64,000 bases of DNA from an uncultured Eubacterium sp. (lineage in GTDB: Bacteria > Bacillota > Clostridia > Lachnospirales > Lachnospiraceae), in the NCBI GenBank assembly GCA_910586225.1, contig CAJUIL010000008.1:60757-124756 (forward strand), in the 5' to 3' direction. Both the position numbers and the translations under genes were made by a program. This document shows positions 8,966-17,077 of this stretch, piece by piece; positions within the stretch are counted from its first letter, which is position 1; each line of letters opens with the position of its first letter. The notes below the pieces were generated by a model. The model did not search any database. It was not told the DNA's origin and saw only the letters and a list, made by a program, of their open reading frames with translations.

Positions 8966-9934
8966 CTACAGCCCCGTATAGGCAAGCAGGCACAAAATAG
9001 TCGTTACGATTGAAAAGACCGCAACCACCCTTGTCTCCGACCAGCCGCCAAGCTCAAAATGATGATGGATCGGCGCCATACGGAAAACGCGCTTTCCATG
9101 CGTCATTTTAAAATAGCCGACCTGGATCATGACCGATAAAATTTCAATCCAGTAAATAAGCCCGACGATCAAAATAAACATCGGCATCTGCATCATATAC
9201 GCGGCTGAAGCCACAAACCCTCCAAGCGCCAGCGACCCGGTATCCCCCATAAACACACTGGCCGGATAGACGTTAAACAGCAAAAATCCAAGCAGCGCAC
9301 CTACGACAGCACAAGTGATCGGCTCGATCCCGCTATTTGTCGCAACTGCCACCACGCTGAAAAAAGTCGCGATCAGCACCGTCACGCTGGCGGCAAGGCC
9401 GTCCAGTCCGTCTGTAAAATTCGCTCCGTTTACCGTCCCGATCACCGCCAGAAATAATATCGGCAGCGCCAGCCAGCCAAAGTCCGCATACTTACCGCCG
9501 GAAAACGGTACAAGCATTGTCAGCGGCACGTCGGAAAAATAGTACAGGTAAACGGCAAAAATACCCGTCACCACAATCTCCAGGATCATCTTCTGCCATG
9601 CGAACAGACCGTCTGAACGCTTTAAAACCACTTTTAAATAATCATCAAAAAATCCAATCACCCCAAAACCAACCGTAACAAACAAAATCGGCACAATCTT
9701 AGGATAAGATCCCAAAAACACCAGTGATGTAATGATAATGGCAAGTAAAAACATCAGTCCGCCCATTGTCGGCGTGCCTGTTTTTTTCTGATGGGATTTT
9801 AATTCCTTACGTTCCGTATTCCCGACCTTAAGCCTCCGTAATACCGGGATCAGCAGCGGCCCGGAAAGCGCCGTAACCGCGAATGCAAGGATTACCGCAA
9901 AAATATAGCGGAAATCAATCAACTGTTCTGTCAT
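8966..9934 (-). CDS. mraY: Phospho-MurNAc-pentapeptide transferase MraY
   Basis: 322 residues from the ATG at 9934 (AAGGAT ribosome site; the upstream extension to 9991 overlaps the promoter and is not family-like). About ten membrane helices. Diagnostic motifs: KKTGTPTMGGLMF, GFFDDYLKV, NFTDGLDGLAA, the Asp-rich VFMGDTGSLALG and the final APIHHHFE. Role: transfers phospho-MurNAc-pentapeptide to undecaprenyl phosphate, making lipid I on the inner face of the membrane. MurG, which makes lipid II, is not in this cluster. It has its own likely promoter at 9999-10027. Confidence 0.97.
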   Translation of the reverse strand: MTEQLIDFRYIFAVILAFAVTALSGPLLIPVLRRLKVGNTERKELKSHQKKTGTPTMGGLMFLLAIIITSLVFLGSYPKIVPILFVTVGFGVIGFFDDYLKVVLKRSDGLFAWQKMILEIVVTGIFAVYLYYFSDVPLTMLVPFSGGKYADFGWLALPILFLAVIGTVNGANFTDGLDGLAASVTVLIATFFSVVAVATNSGIEPITCAVVGALLGFLLFNVYPASVFMGDTGSLALGGFVASAAYMMQMPMFILIVGLIYWIEILSVMIQVGYFKMTHGKRVFRMAPIHHHFELGGWSETRVVAVFSIVTTILCLLAYTGL

Positions 9935-9998
9935 TTTCTTTATCCTTCTTTCCCTTGTCTTGCTATTGCAAATCGTAACCCTATGGGGCATGAGCTAT

Positions 9999-10027
9999 AG
10001 TATAACGGATTTTCAGGCAGGTTGCAA
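9999..10027 (-). promoter_or_regulatory. Internal promoter before mraY
   Basis: Minus strand TTGCAA (10022-10027), 17-nt spacer, TATACT (9999-10004). It lies in the 119-bp gap between the SpoVD-like gene and mraY. It would let mraY-murD-ftsW be expressed independently of the two upstream penicillin-binding protein genes. Confidence 0.6.
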
Positions 10028-10053
10028 GAGGCTTGGGTGGATTTCGATAACAT

Positions 10054-11832
10054 TTATTCCTGCTGCGTCTGCTTCTTTTCTTTTTCCATCTGCTCCTTTC
10101 TGACAACCTCCGGGTCTTTTTCGATCCCAAGATACGGAAGTATATTCAAAAACAGCTCCTTCGCCACCGGAGCGGCGATCGTCCCGCCGTAATATACGCC
10201 AGACGGATTATTAATGATCACCAGACAGAGTACCTGCGGGTCATCCGCCGGCGCAAAGCACATAAATGAAGAAATATAGCGGTGCGCGCTTCGCGGCAAT
10301 GTCTGCGAGGTCGCTGTTTTTCCACCGATCTCATAGCCTTCAATATATGCCTTACTGCCGCCGCCCTCAGAAACGACCTTTTCAAGTAAGGAGCGCATGG
10401 TACTGGAGGTTTCCGGGCTTAAGATCTGTTCCGTTGGCTCATACGCAAATACCTCGACCGGCTTGCCCTCCTGGTCCTCGATCTGGACGCCAAAATGCGG
10501 GGTGACGCGTTTTCCGCCGTTGATCAGCGAAGAGATCGTTGTAGCAAGCTGTACGGGTGTGATCTGGAATGACTGGCCAAAGGAAATCGTAGCAAGCTCT
10601 ACCTGGCCGATATTCTTTTTATCATGCATGATCGTCCTGGCTTCTCCGGGAAGGTCAATGCCTGTTTTGGACAAAAGACCGAACTGTTTAAAATATTTGT
10701 AATACTCCTGCGCGCCAAGCCGCATCCCAAGCTCGATAAATACCGGATTACACGAATTTTCAAGTCCCTGCACAAAGCTCTGCGCCCCATGCCCGCTCGT
10801 TCTGGCGCAGCGGATACGGCGGTCTTCAACGATCTTATAGCCCGGACAGAAAAAGTTATCATTTAACGAAACGACCCCGGCTTCCAGCGCCGCGGAGGCG
10901 GTAATGACCTTGAACGTAGACCCCGGTTCGTAGGTATCGTTGATACAGCCATTGCGCCACATCTGGTTCAGAAGGTTCTGCTTTTCCTCTTCGCTTGCAT
11001 AGTCTGTGCCTTCTGGCAGCGTATACGGCTCGTTCAGATTAAATTCCGGCAGGTTGACCATTGCCATAATCTCTCCGTTCGAGGGCTTCATGATCACAAC
11101 GCTCACACTGTCAGCCTCCTTGGACTGCATGACCTTTTCCGCCGCCTGCTGGGCGTACATCTGAATATTATAATCCAGGCTGATACGCAGATTGTTTCCG
11201 TCTACTGGATTTAAACGGCTTTCTCCGGCATTTTCCAGCTCTACGCCTCTGGCATCGGTAAGCGTCAGGATCTTGCCGTTTTTGCCCATCATTTTTTCAT
11301 CGTATATGACCTCCAGCCCAATGATCCCTTGGTTATCGCCTCCGGTAAAGCCAAGCACCTTAGACGCCAGACTGTCATACGGATAATACCGCTTATAATC
11401 TTCATCCACCTTTACGCCTGCCAGCTTGTGATCGCGAATCCTGTCGCCGATCTCCTTTGACACATTGGATCGCACCCGCTCGATCGAGCTGACCTTTTCT
11501 ACACGTTTCCGTACCGTTTCCTCATCCAGCTCCAGCTCCTTTGCCAATACTTGGATGACCTTTTCCGGCTCCTTGATCTGGCTGTGGATAACGGAGATCG
11601 TACAAACGCTGCGGTTCGAGGCAAGCACCTTGCCGTTGACGTCTAGGATCTTGCCGCGCGCAGCCTTGATATCCCGCTCCCGCTCATGAAGGTTCTGTGC
11701 TTTGGCGCTGTAAAACTCCGACTGAAATACCATCAGGTAAAAAAGCCTGCCAGCCAGCAAGACCATCACAAGGGAAATGCAGAAAAAAACGGTCACGATC
11801 TTTTTCCTGTTATGCGTTTTTGTCCCATTCAT
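10054..11832 (-). CDS. Class B penicillin-binding protein, SpoVD-like, with altered KTG motif
   Basis: 592 residues. One N-terminal membrane anchor (IVTVFFCISLVMVLLAGRLF), the PBP dimer domain with RGKILDVNG, and a transpeptidase domain with SxxK = STFK (in EPGSTFKVITA) and SxN = SCN (ENSCNPVFIELG). The third motif reads GGKTATSQ, so KTG has become KTA. No PASTA domains. Role: transpeptidase for septal or spore-cortex peptidoglycan. A tandem pair of such genes in the dcw cluster is common in Clostridia, one acting in division and one (SpoVD) in sporulation. The preceding gap carries a hairpin that covers the ribosome site. Confidence 0.85.
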   Translation of the reverse strand: MNGTKTHNRKKIVTVFFCISLVMVLLAGRLFYLMVFQSEFYSAKAQNLHERERDIKAARGKILDVNGKVLASNRSVCTISVIHSQIKEPEKVIQVLAKELELDEETVRKRVEKVSSIERVRSNVSKEIGDRIRDHKLAGVKVDEDYKRYYPYDSLASKVLGFTGGDNQGIIGLEVIYDEKMMGKNGKILTLTDARGVELENAGESRLNPVDGNNLRISLDYNIQMYAQQAAEKVMQSKEADSVSVVIMKPSNGEIMAMVNLPEFNLNEPYTLPEGTDYASEEEKQNLLNQMWRNGCINDTYEPGSTFKVITASAALEAGVVSLNDNFFCPGYKIVEDRRIRCARTSGHGAQSFVQGLENSCNPVFIELGMRLGAQEYYKYFKQFGLLSKTGIDLPGEARTIMHDKKNIGQVELATISFGQSFQITPVQLATTISSLINGGKRVTPHFGVQIEDQEGKPVEVFAYEPTEQILSPETSSTMRSLLEKVVSEGGGSKAYIEGYEIGGKTATSQTLPRSAHRYISSFMCFAPADDPQVLCLVIINNPSGVYYGGTIAAPVAKELFLNILPYLGIEKDPEVVRKEQMEKEKKQTQQE

Positions 11833-11839
11833 AAAACAA

Positions 11840-11884
11840 ACCTCATAATAGCAGTTAATATAGCTTATTCTGCAATTATGAGGT
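11840..11884 (-). promoter_or_regulatory. Hairpin enclosing the ribosome site of the SpoVD-like gene
   Basis: ACCTCATAAT (11840-11849) pairs with ATTATGAGGT (11875-11884), and GCAG with CTGC, around a 15-nt loop. On the minus strand the arm nearest the gene contains GAGGT, which is the ribosome site 7 nt before the ATG at 11832. The folded mRNA would therefore hide the site. There is no long T-run, so translational control is more likely than termination. Confidence 0.6.
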
Positions 11885-11902
11885 TATGTATTTTTTGCCG
11901 GA

Positions 11903-13915
11903 TCAATTATATTTTACAGCCTCACCTAATGCTGCTTTTGCTTCGTAGCCGGCAATCTCCGTGTACATATTGGTGTCCTTTTTCTTCAAAGCATCTTTTT
12001 TCACTTTTTCGTCTTTGTATATGTTCATATAGGGTAAGATTTCTTCCAGTATCTCACGCGTCAGATTTTGTGCAAAAGTGCTGTGCGCCTGTTCTTTATT
12101 TTCCGTTGGCTGGTTCGGCGTATCGATCACCACATAAATGACCATCTGCGGATTTTCCTGCGGCAGATAGCCGATAAAAGACACAACATAATTCTTTTCT
12201 GAACGCGGGATCTTTTCCGCTGTTCCAGTCTTGCCGCCCATTGAATAGCCTGGCACCTTTGCGACATCCGCCGTCCCCTCACTGACGGTCGCAAATAAAT
12301 ACTCCTTTAATTTTTCGCTTGTTTCTTTTGATATCGTCTGTTTTAACAGCTCCGGCTTGATCTCCTCTACGAGGCTGCCGTTTTCGTCCGTGATCTTGGA
12401 TACGATATACGGCCGGTAATAATTGCCGCCGTTAATGATCGAGCTGAACGCGCTGACCATCTGTATCATCGTACAGTTAAACGACTGGCCAAAGGACGAA
12501 GTAGCAAGGTCGACCGACGACATCTCCTCTGCTGTACGGATCAATGTATCCGTCCGCGCTTCTCCCGGCAGATCGATATTCGTCCGATATCCCATGCCAA
12601 AAATGCTCTGATAACTGCCAAACGTTTCCTTGCCCATTTTTCTGACCATCTGCATGATCGCGTCATTGCACGAATCCATCAGCGATTTTTGTATCGTTTC
12701 CGTTCCATGCCCGGATCTAGCTACGCAGCGGATCTTTTTATCCGCGATCTGTTCATAGCCGTCGCATTCAAACGTCTCCCTGCCGCTCAATTTTCCACTG
12801 TCCAGTCCCGCCGCCACCGTCAGCGGCTTTTGTACCGATCCAGGCTCAAAGGTATCGCTGATGCAGAAATTACGCCAGATCTGGTTGAGCGCATCCGCTT
12901 TATCATCCTCGCTCATATGTTCAATTTCTTCTTCAGTATAAAACCCTTCCAGGGAACGCGGGTTGGACAGGTCATAATTCGGAAAATCCGCCATCGCCTT
13001 GATCCCGCCCGTATTGGGGTCCTGAATGATCACGCCGATGCGTTCGGCGCCGTTACCCGGTCTTGCTTCGTTTTTATACGCCCGGTCAAATTCTTTGATC
13101 TTCGCTTCTACAACCGTCTGGATATTCATGTCGATCGTTGTTACGATATTATTTCCATTGACTGCCTCTTTGATCGTCTTTTCCATAATATCATCCGCAT
13201 TCAGATAGCCGTACTGCCTGCCGTTTGTCCCGTTTAACGTACTGTTATAATAATTTTCCAGACCTGCCATTCCCAGGTTGCCGCTTGTTGTGAAACCGAT
13301 CACGGAGCTGGCAAGTGTTTGAAACGGATAATTGCGCTGGTATTCCTTTTCAAACCATACGCCTTTAATTTTGGAGCCTTTTTCCTGCTGTTTTTCTAAA
13401 AATCCCTGTACCGCTTCATAAGAAATCTGCTTTGCCAGCACCCGGTATCTGCTCTCTGGATTTTCCCGGATATATGTGCGTATTTCTGTTTCATCCAGCA
13501 CATCTCCAAAGCATTCCATCAACGCCTGTATCGTCGGCTCCAAATAAATTTTTTGCTTTTCTTTTTTTACCTTTACCTCATAGGTCACCTGGTAGGTATC
13601 CAGAATGACATTATATACATCCAGGCTGGTCGCAAGCTCGATTCCGTTGCAGTCTAAAATATCGCCCCTGCGAAACGGAATCGTCCTGCTGTCATAGTTT
13701 GCCTGTGCAAGTACAATCTTTTGGTATTTCTGGCCGCTCGTATTTTCGATATACACAATGCGGCACATCAGCCCTGCCAGCAACAGCACGATCATAAAGA
13801 ACACGCACATCATCTTTAAATGATTTCTGCGGTTCAGCCGCAGCCACTTGCGCATAGGCTTTCTTTTCGTTCTTCTGGTTCTTTTCCTGCTGGATTGGTT
13901 TCCCGCTGCCATCAT
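11903..13915 (-). CDS. Class B penicillin-binding protein, FtsI/PBP2B-like
   Basis: 670 residues. A basic N-terminus (SSRKRTRRTKRKP) and a single membrane helix (MMCVFFMIVLLLAGLMCRI) are followed by the PBP dimerisation domain (RRGDILDCNG) and a transpeptidase domain. All three active-site motifs are intact: SVQK in FEPGSVQKPLTV, SCN in DSCNDAIMQM and KTG in GGKTGTAEKIP. Role: cross-links septal peptidoglycan alongside FtsW. Located between ftsL and the second PBP gene, the usual place of ftsI. Having intact motifs and following ftsL directly, it is the better candidate for the vegetative division enzyme. Confidence 0.9.
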   Translation of the reverse strand: MMAAGNQSSRKRTRRTKRKPMRKWLRLNRRNHLKMMCVFFMIVLLLAGLMCRIVYIENTSGQKYQKIVLAQANYDSRTIPFRRGDILDCNGIELATSLDVYNVILDTYQVTYEVKVKKEKQKIYLEPTIQALMECFGDVLDETEIRTYIRENPESRYRVLAKQISYEAVQGFLEKQQEKGSKIKGVWFEKEYQRNYPFQTLASSVIGFTTSGNLGMAGLENYYNSTLNGTNGRQYGYLNADDIMEKTIKEAVNGNNIVTTIDMNIQTVVEAKIKEFDRAYKNEARPGNGAERIGVIIQDPNTGGIKAMADFPNYDLSNPRSLEGFYTEEEIEHMSEDDKADALNQIWRNFCISDTFEPGSVQKPLTVAAGLDSGKLSGRETFECDGYEQIADKKIRCVARSGHGTETIQKSLMDSCNDAIMQMVRKMGKETFGSYQSIFGMGYRTNIDLPGEARTDTLIRTAEEMSSVDLATSSFGQSFNCTMIQMVSAFSSIINGGNYYRPYIVSKITDENGSLVEEIKPELLKQTISKETSEKLKEYLFATVSEGTADVAKVPGYSMGGKTGTAEKIPRSEKNYVVSFIGYLPQENPQMVIYVVIDTPNQPTENKEQAHSTFAQNLTREILEEILPYMNIYKDEKVKKDALKKKDTNMYTEIAGYEAKAALGEAVKYN

Positions 13916-13944
13916 CCACCCTTTCGTTATCAGTCAGATCCATT

Positions 13945-14439
13945 TCAATCAGAATACTGCGTCATATAATCCGCGTTATCGATCGTATAATGTACGATCT
14001 GGTTCTCTGAAGGATATTTCATGCCAAGCCTTCTAGCCTGCTTTTTTACTTCCTTTAGGTCGACCGCAGCCGTAATCCTTTTGTATGCCGCGTCGTTTTC
14101 CAGCTTCAGCGTGGATATGTCATTTTGTAACGTTTCTACAGCCCTCTGGCGGATGATCAGATCCGACTGGAGCTTTACATAGGTCGCGGAAGCAAATGCG
14201 ATCGCCATAACGCATACAGATAAAAACGCGACATATCCGGCATTCATTTTTAACGCCCGTTCGCGGTTTCTCCTCGCCGCGCGCCTGCGTCTGCGCTTCT
14301 GCTCCGATATTCTCCTTTCTTCTTTTCGCCGGTTTCGTTCCTCGTGGTAATCTGGTACGGCTTCCAGCCGCCGGACGGTATTGCCATCTTCATATGTGTA
14401 AATCCCGTAGGACTTTCGCTCTTTCTGTCTGCTCATCAC
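13945..14439 (-). CDS. ftsL: FtsL-like division protein
   Basis: 164 residues. A strongly basic cytoplasmic part (RRISEQKRRRRRAARRNRE), one membrane helix (YVAFLSVCVMAIAFASATYV), then a short coiled-coil-like extracellular segment (LQNDISTLKLENDAAYKRI) ending with the FtsL-type stretch KKQARRLGMKYPSENQIV. Role: bitopic protein that forms the FtsQ-FtsL-FtsB complex and activates septal synthesis. The start overlaps rsmH by 4 bp. Sequence conservation in FtsL is low, so the call rests on layout and gene order. Confidence 0.88.
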   Translation of the reverse strand: MMSRQKERKSYGIYTYEDGNTVRRLEAVPDYHEERNRRKEERRISEQKRRRRRAARRNRERALKMNAGYVAFLSVCVMAIAFASATYVKLQSDLIIRQRAVETLQNDISTLKLENDAAYKRITAAVDLKEVKKQARRLGMKYPSENQIVHYTIDNADYMTQYSD

Positions 14440-15374
14440 TGCTCCTTCCGTTCAAAAATTCTGAGCCTTGCGCTCTTTGAACGTTTATTATTCTCCAATT
14501 CTTCCTCAGATGGTACAACTGACTTAAGCGCCTTCCCCCTCGAAACCTTGCCGCACACACAGACCGGAAAATCCGGCGGGCATATGCAAGGATTCTCGTT
14601 TTTCTTAAAAGCCGTTTTAACAATACGGTCTTCTAAGGAATGGAAGGTAATCACGCAGATACGTCCGCCGTCATTCAGCAGACCTATCATGTCATCCAGG
14701 CTGTCCCTTAAGACGTCCAGCTCACGGTTTAATTCAATGCGTATTGCCTGAAAGGTCCGCTTTGCCGGATGACCGCCGCTCTTTTGCACCTTCATGGGAA
14801 TTGCGCCGCGTATGACCGCGCACAGCTCCCCGGTCGTAAGAATCTCTTTTTCTCTTCTTGTATTTACGATGTGTTTCGCTATGTTTTTGGCAAACCTGTC
14901 CTCTCCGAAATCACGGATGATCCGAAAGAGCTCCTTTTCGCTATAGCCATTTACGATATCCTTTGCCGTTAGCCCCTGCCTGTCATCCATGCGCATATCA
15001 AGCGGCGCGTCGTCTGCTCGGTAAGTAAAGCCCCGGCTTGGTGTGTCCAGCTGGAAGGATGATACTCCCAGATCCAGGATAATCCCGTCCACCTTCGTGA
15101 TCCCAAGCTCTGCCAGCTTTGCGCGCATATCACAGTAATTACTGCGCACAATGCTCACCTGGTCTTTAAAAGCGCTCAGACGCTCTGCCGCCGCCCGTAT
15201 GGCATCTGCGTCCTGGTCAATGCCGACCAGCCGCCCACGCTCCGACAAACGGCTCAACACCTCATAAGCATGGCCTCCGCCTCCCAAAGTGCCGTCCACG
15301 TAAGTTCCGTCAGGCCGAATGCGAAGCAGCCCGACCGTCTCTTGTAATAACACCGAGGTGTGATTAAATTCCAT
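14436..15374 (-). CDS. rsmH: 16S rRNA (cytosine-1402-N4)-methyltransferase RsmH (MraW)
   Basis: 312 residues. Begins MEFNHTSVLLQETV, followed by the SAM-binding GTLGGGGHA, the ILDLGVSSFQLD motif, RMDDRQGLTAKDIVN, and the conserved C-terminal VITFHSLEDRIVK. Role: methylates N4 of C1402 in the decoding site of 16S rRNA. Standard second gene of the dcw operon, 20 bp after mraZ, and overlapping ftsL by 4 bp. Confidence 0.97.
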   Translation of the reverse strand: MEFNHTSVLLQETVGLLRIRPDGTYVDGTLGGGGHAYEVLSRLSERGRLVGIDQDADAIRAAAERLSAFKDQVSIVRSNYCDMRAKLAELGITKVDGIILDLGVSSFQLDTPSRGFTYRADDAPLDMRMDDRQGLTAKDIVNGYSEKELFRIIRDFGEDRFAKNIAKHIVNTRREKEILTTGELCAVIRGAIPMKVQKSGGHPAKRTFQAIRIELNRELDVLRDSLDDMIGLLNDGGRICVITFHSLEDRIVKTAFKKNENPCICPPDFPVCVCGKVSRGKALKSVVPSEEELENNKRSKSARLRIFERKEQ

Positions 15375-15394
15375 TGGCTCTTTTGTGCGGATGA

Positions 15395-15826
15395 TTAGAT
15401 GCTGACGCCCAGTTCAGCCATGTAATCTGCAATGCCATCCATATCCGTGATGTCATTGCTCCTTTCCCACTTCTCCTTGTCCCAGATTTCCACGCGGTTT
15501 AAAACGCCCGCAGATACAATTTCTTTTTCAAGACCCGCATATGCGCGAAGGTTCGCCGGCAGAAGTATCCTGCCCTGCTTGTCCGCCTCGCAGCTTGCCG
15601 CCCCTGCAAAGAAAAAACGTACAAAGTCCCTTGCTTTTTTATTTGTCAGCGGTACTTTACGGAAAGCTTCTTCGATATGTGCCCATTCATCCAGAGGGTA
15701 TACAAATAAACAGTCATCCAGTCCCTTCGTAACCACAAACTCTTCTCCTAGCTTCTCACGAAACTTCGAAGGGACGATCAGCCTGCCTTTTGCATCGATT
15801 GTATGATTGTATTCACCCATGAACAT
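15395..15826 (-). CDS. mraZ: Transcriptional regulator MraZ
   Basis: 143 residues with two SpoVT/AbrB-like halves; both carry the DxKGR-type signature (TIDAKGRLIVPSKFR and EADKQGRILLPANLR). Role: ring-shaped DNA-binding protein that represses or tunes the dcw operon by binding a row of short repeats in its own promoter. Those repeats are visible upstream at 15883-15938. Confidence 0.96.
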   Translation of the reverse strand: MFMGEYNHTIDAKGRLIVPSKFREKLGEEFVVTKGLDDCLFVYPLDEWAHIEEAFRKVPLTNKKARDFVRFFFAGAASCEADKQGRILLPANLRAYAGLEKEIVSAGVLNRVEIWDKEKWERSNDITDMDGIADYMAELGVSI

Positions 15827-15882
15827 CGCTCATACCCTCTACAGTTGAACAGTCCCGCATCTGCGGCGGATGCGGGCAGCTC

Positions 15883-15938
15883 CCACTGATCCTCCACCAC
15901 GTCTGCATTTTCCACCACTCTCAACCACTTTCCTCCAC
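15883..15938 (-). promoter_or_regulatory. MraZ operator: GTGG repeat row
   Basis: On the minus strand GTGG begins at 15938, 15928 and 15918, exactly 10 bp apart. The third runs into GTGGTGG, another GTGGTGG follows (15894-15900), and a last GTGG sits at 15883-15886. Direct GTGG/TGGG repeats at helical spacing are the known MraZ target. They lie just downstream of the predicted transcription start, fitting repression. Confidence 0.8.
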
Positions 15939-15948
15939 GTCTAGTACT

Positions 15949-15977
15949 AATATAACCTTCTTTGCTTCTTTTGACAA
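15949..15977 (-). promoter_or_regulatory. dcw operon promoter (before mraZ)
   Basis: Minus strand TTGTCA (15972-15977), 17-nt spacer, TATATT (15949-15954). Start of transcription would be near 15942, directly in front of the GTGG repeats. Confidence 0.75.
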
Positions 15978-15989
15978 GTCATTTTTTAT

Positions 15990-16027
15990 AAAAAAAGAGA
16001 GAACGAATCACTTCGTTCTCACCTTTT
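15990..16027. terminator. Bidirectional terminator upstream of mraZ promoter
   Basis: Stem GAGAACGAA (15999-16007) / TTCGTTCTC (16012-16020). It is flanked by an A-run on the left and a T-run (CCTTTTTTG) on the right, so it can act on both strands. On the minus strand it ends the Spo0E-like transcript before the dcw promoter. Confidence 0.8.
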
Positions 16028-16071
16028 TTGCTGCTGCCCCCATAAAACCAGTCGAATAGTGCCTATTCAGC

Positions 16072-16245
16072 TTATAACGGTGGTTCCCCCCGCGTTATAA
16101 AATCTTCCAGCACAGCATCCAGTTTCAGGCTGAGGCGGAAACACTCTTCTGAATTAAGGCCGCGTAATGCTGCTTCATTCAGCTCGTTCCGGAGATGTTC
16201 GATCTCCGATCTTAATGTTCTTTCTTGATTCATCCTTATCACCAT
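16072..16245 (-). CDS. Spo0E-like aspartyl-phosphate phosphatase (small)
   Basis: 57 residues from ATG at 16245, or 53 from ATG at 16233. The upstream ATG has AGGAAAC at a workable distance, the inner one only AAGG touching the codon. The protein reads as two helices: LRSEIEHLRNELNEAAL then ECFRLSLKLDAVLEDFI. SLKLD sits where Spo0E proteins have their SxxLD signature. Role by family: removes phosphate from Spo0A-P and so delays sporulation. Promoter TTGACA/TAAAAT and two tandem Spo0A-type boxes lie upstream. Length and motif fit well; target specificity is inferred. Confidence 0.75.
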   Translation of the reverse strand: MVIRMNQERTLRSEIEHLRNELNEAALRGLNSEECFRLSLKLDAVLEDFITRGEPPL

Positions 16246-16284
16246 TCCGTTTCCTATGTAGGACTGATTATCAGCGGCATACTT

Positions 16285-16340
16285 ATTTTACTATTATTTT
16301 ACAAAAAATGTCAATTATTTCACATCGACAGCATTCGACA
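16285..16340 (-). promoter_or_regulatory. Promoter of the Spo0E-like gene with tandem Spo0A boxes
   Basis: Minus strand TTGACA (16309-16314), 18-nt spacer, TAAAAT (16285-16290). Upstream of the -35, a perfect Spo0A box TTCGACA (16334-16340, plus-strand reading) and a one-mismatch copy ATCGACA (16324-16330) lie exactly 10 bp apart, on the same face of the helix. Confidence 0.6.
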
Positions 16341-16370
16341 CCGTTCGGGAATCCCAACGGAAACAAGCCC

Positions 16371-16937
16371 TTACGACCGCTCTCGAAAACGCGTAATACT
16401 CTTTAAAACCTGGCTGTTGACTGGAATGATGTGGCTGATATCTCCTTCGACTGAATTGTTCTGTGACAAGTAATCTTGATGCGTTTTTTTGACAAAATCA
16501 AACAAAGCCTCCGGCGCGGTAAACTCGATATATTTTTTCTTGCGGCTGGCCGCTTTGCCGCTTAAGATATGCTGGCGCAGCTGTTTTTTCAGATCCTCCT
16601 CATAAGAGCAATGCTCCCGAAAACTTCCGGTAAATTTCTGATTGTGCGGATAAGTAAAATAATCCGCCAGATAATGGGACACTTCCCCTAAATGTCTGTA
16701 ATATTTAGAATTATTTTTTTCCTTCAACTCGTCTTTTGAAATGGTCGAGAGATTTTCTATCTGTTTTTGCAGCGTCGGGAAGGTCTGTGTCATTTCATGA
16801 CGCCGATAAATAAAAGAAGGCTTGATATCCGGAAGAACGCTGCCAAGATAAAAGGAATATTTATGTTTTTGCAATTCCTTATCGCGGGATTCCTTCACAA
16901 GGTATCTAGCAAGGATAATGTGGGATTTCTTTCTCAA
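16371..16937 (-). CDS. Zinc-dependent phospholipase C-like protein
   Basis: 188 residues starting at TTG, supported by AAGGAGG 8 nt upstream. His/Asp residues in order suit the Zn_dep_PLPC fold (PF00882 type): SHIILARYLVK at the N-terminus, SVLPDIKPSF, HLGEVSHYLADYFTYPHN. Roles in the family range from secreted phospholipase C to uncharacterised cytoplasmic proteins. No signal peptide is visible, so this belongs to the short non-secreted type. Monocistronic on the minus strand; its stop is about 30 bp from the Spo0A boxes. Confidence 0.75.
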   Translation of the reverse strand: MRKKSHIILARYLVKESRDKELQKHKYSFYLGSVLPDIKPSFIYRRHEMTQTFPTLQKQIENLSTISKDELKEKNNSKYYRHLGEVSHYLADYFTYPHNQKFTGSFREHCSYEEDLKKQLRQHILSGKAASRKKKYIEFTAPEALFDFVKKTHQDYLSQNNSVEGDISHIIPVNSQVLKSITRFRERS

Positions 16938-17077
16938 TTATAAAGCCTCCTTAATCATATTTGAATTTTATTTTTTCTATATTCATTCTTTTCCATAGAA
17001 ACGCAGCTGACAGCTACTGTGACTGACAAAAGAAGCCGTCAGCCGCGTCTCATTTGCAAAAGCCTTGCAATCTGCCT

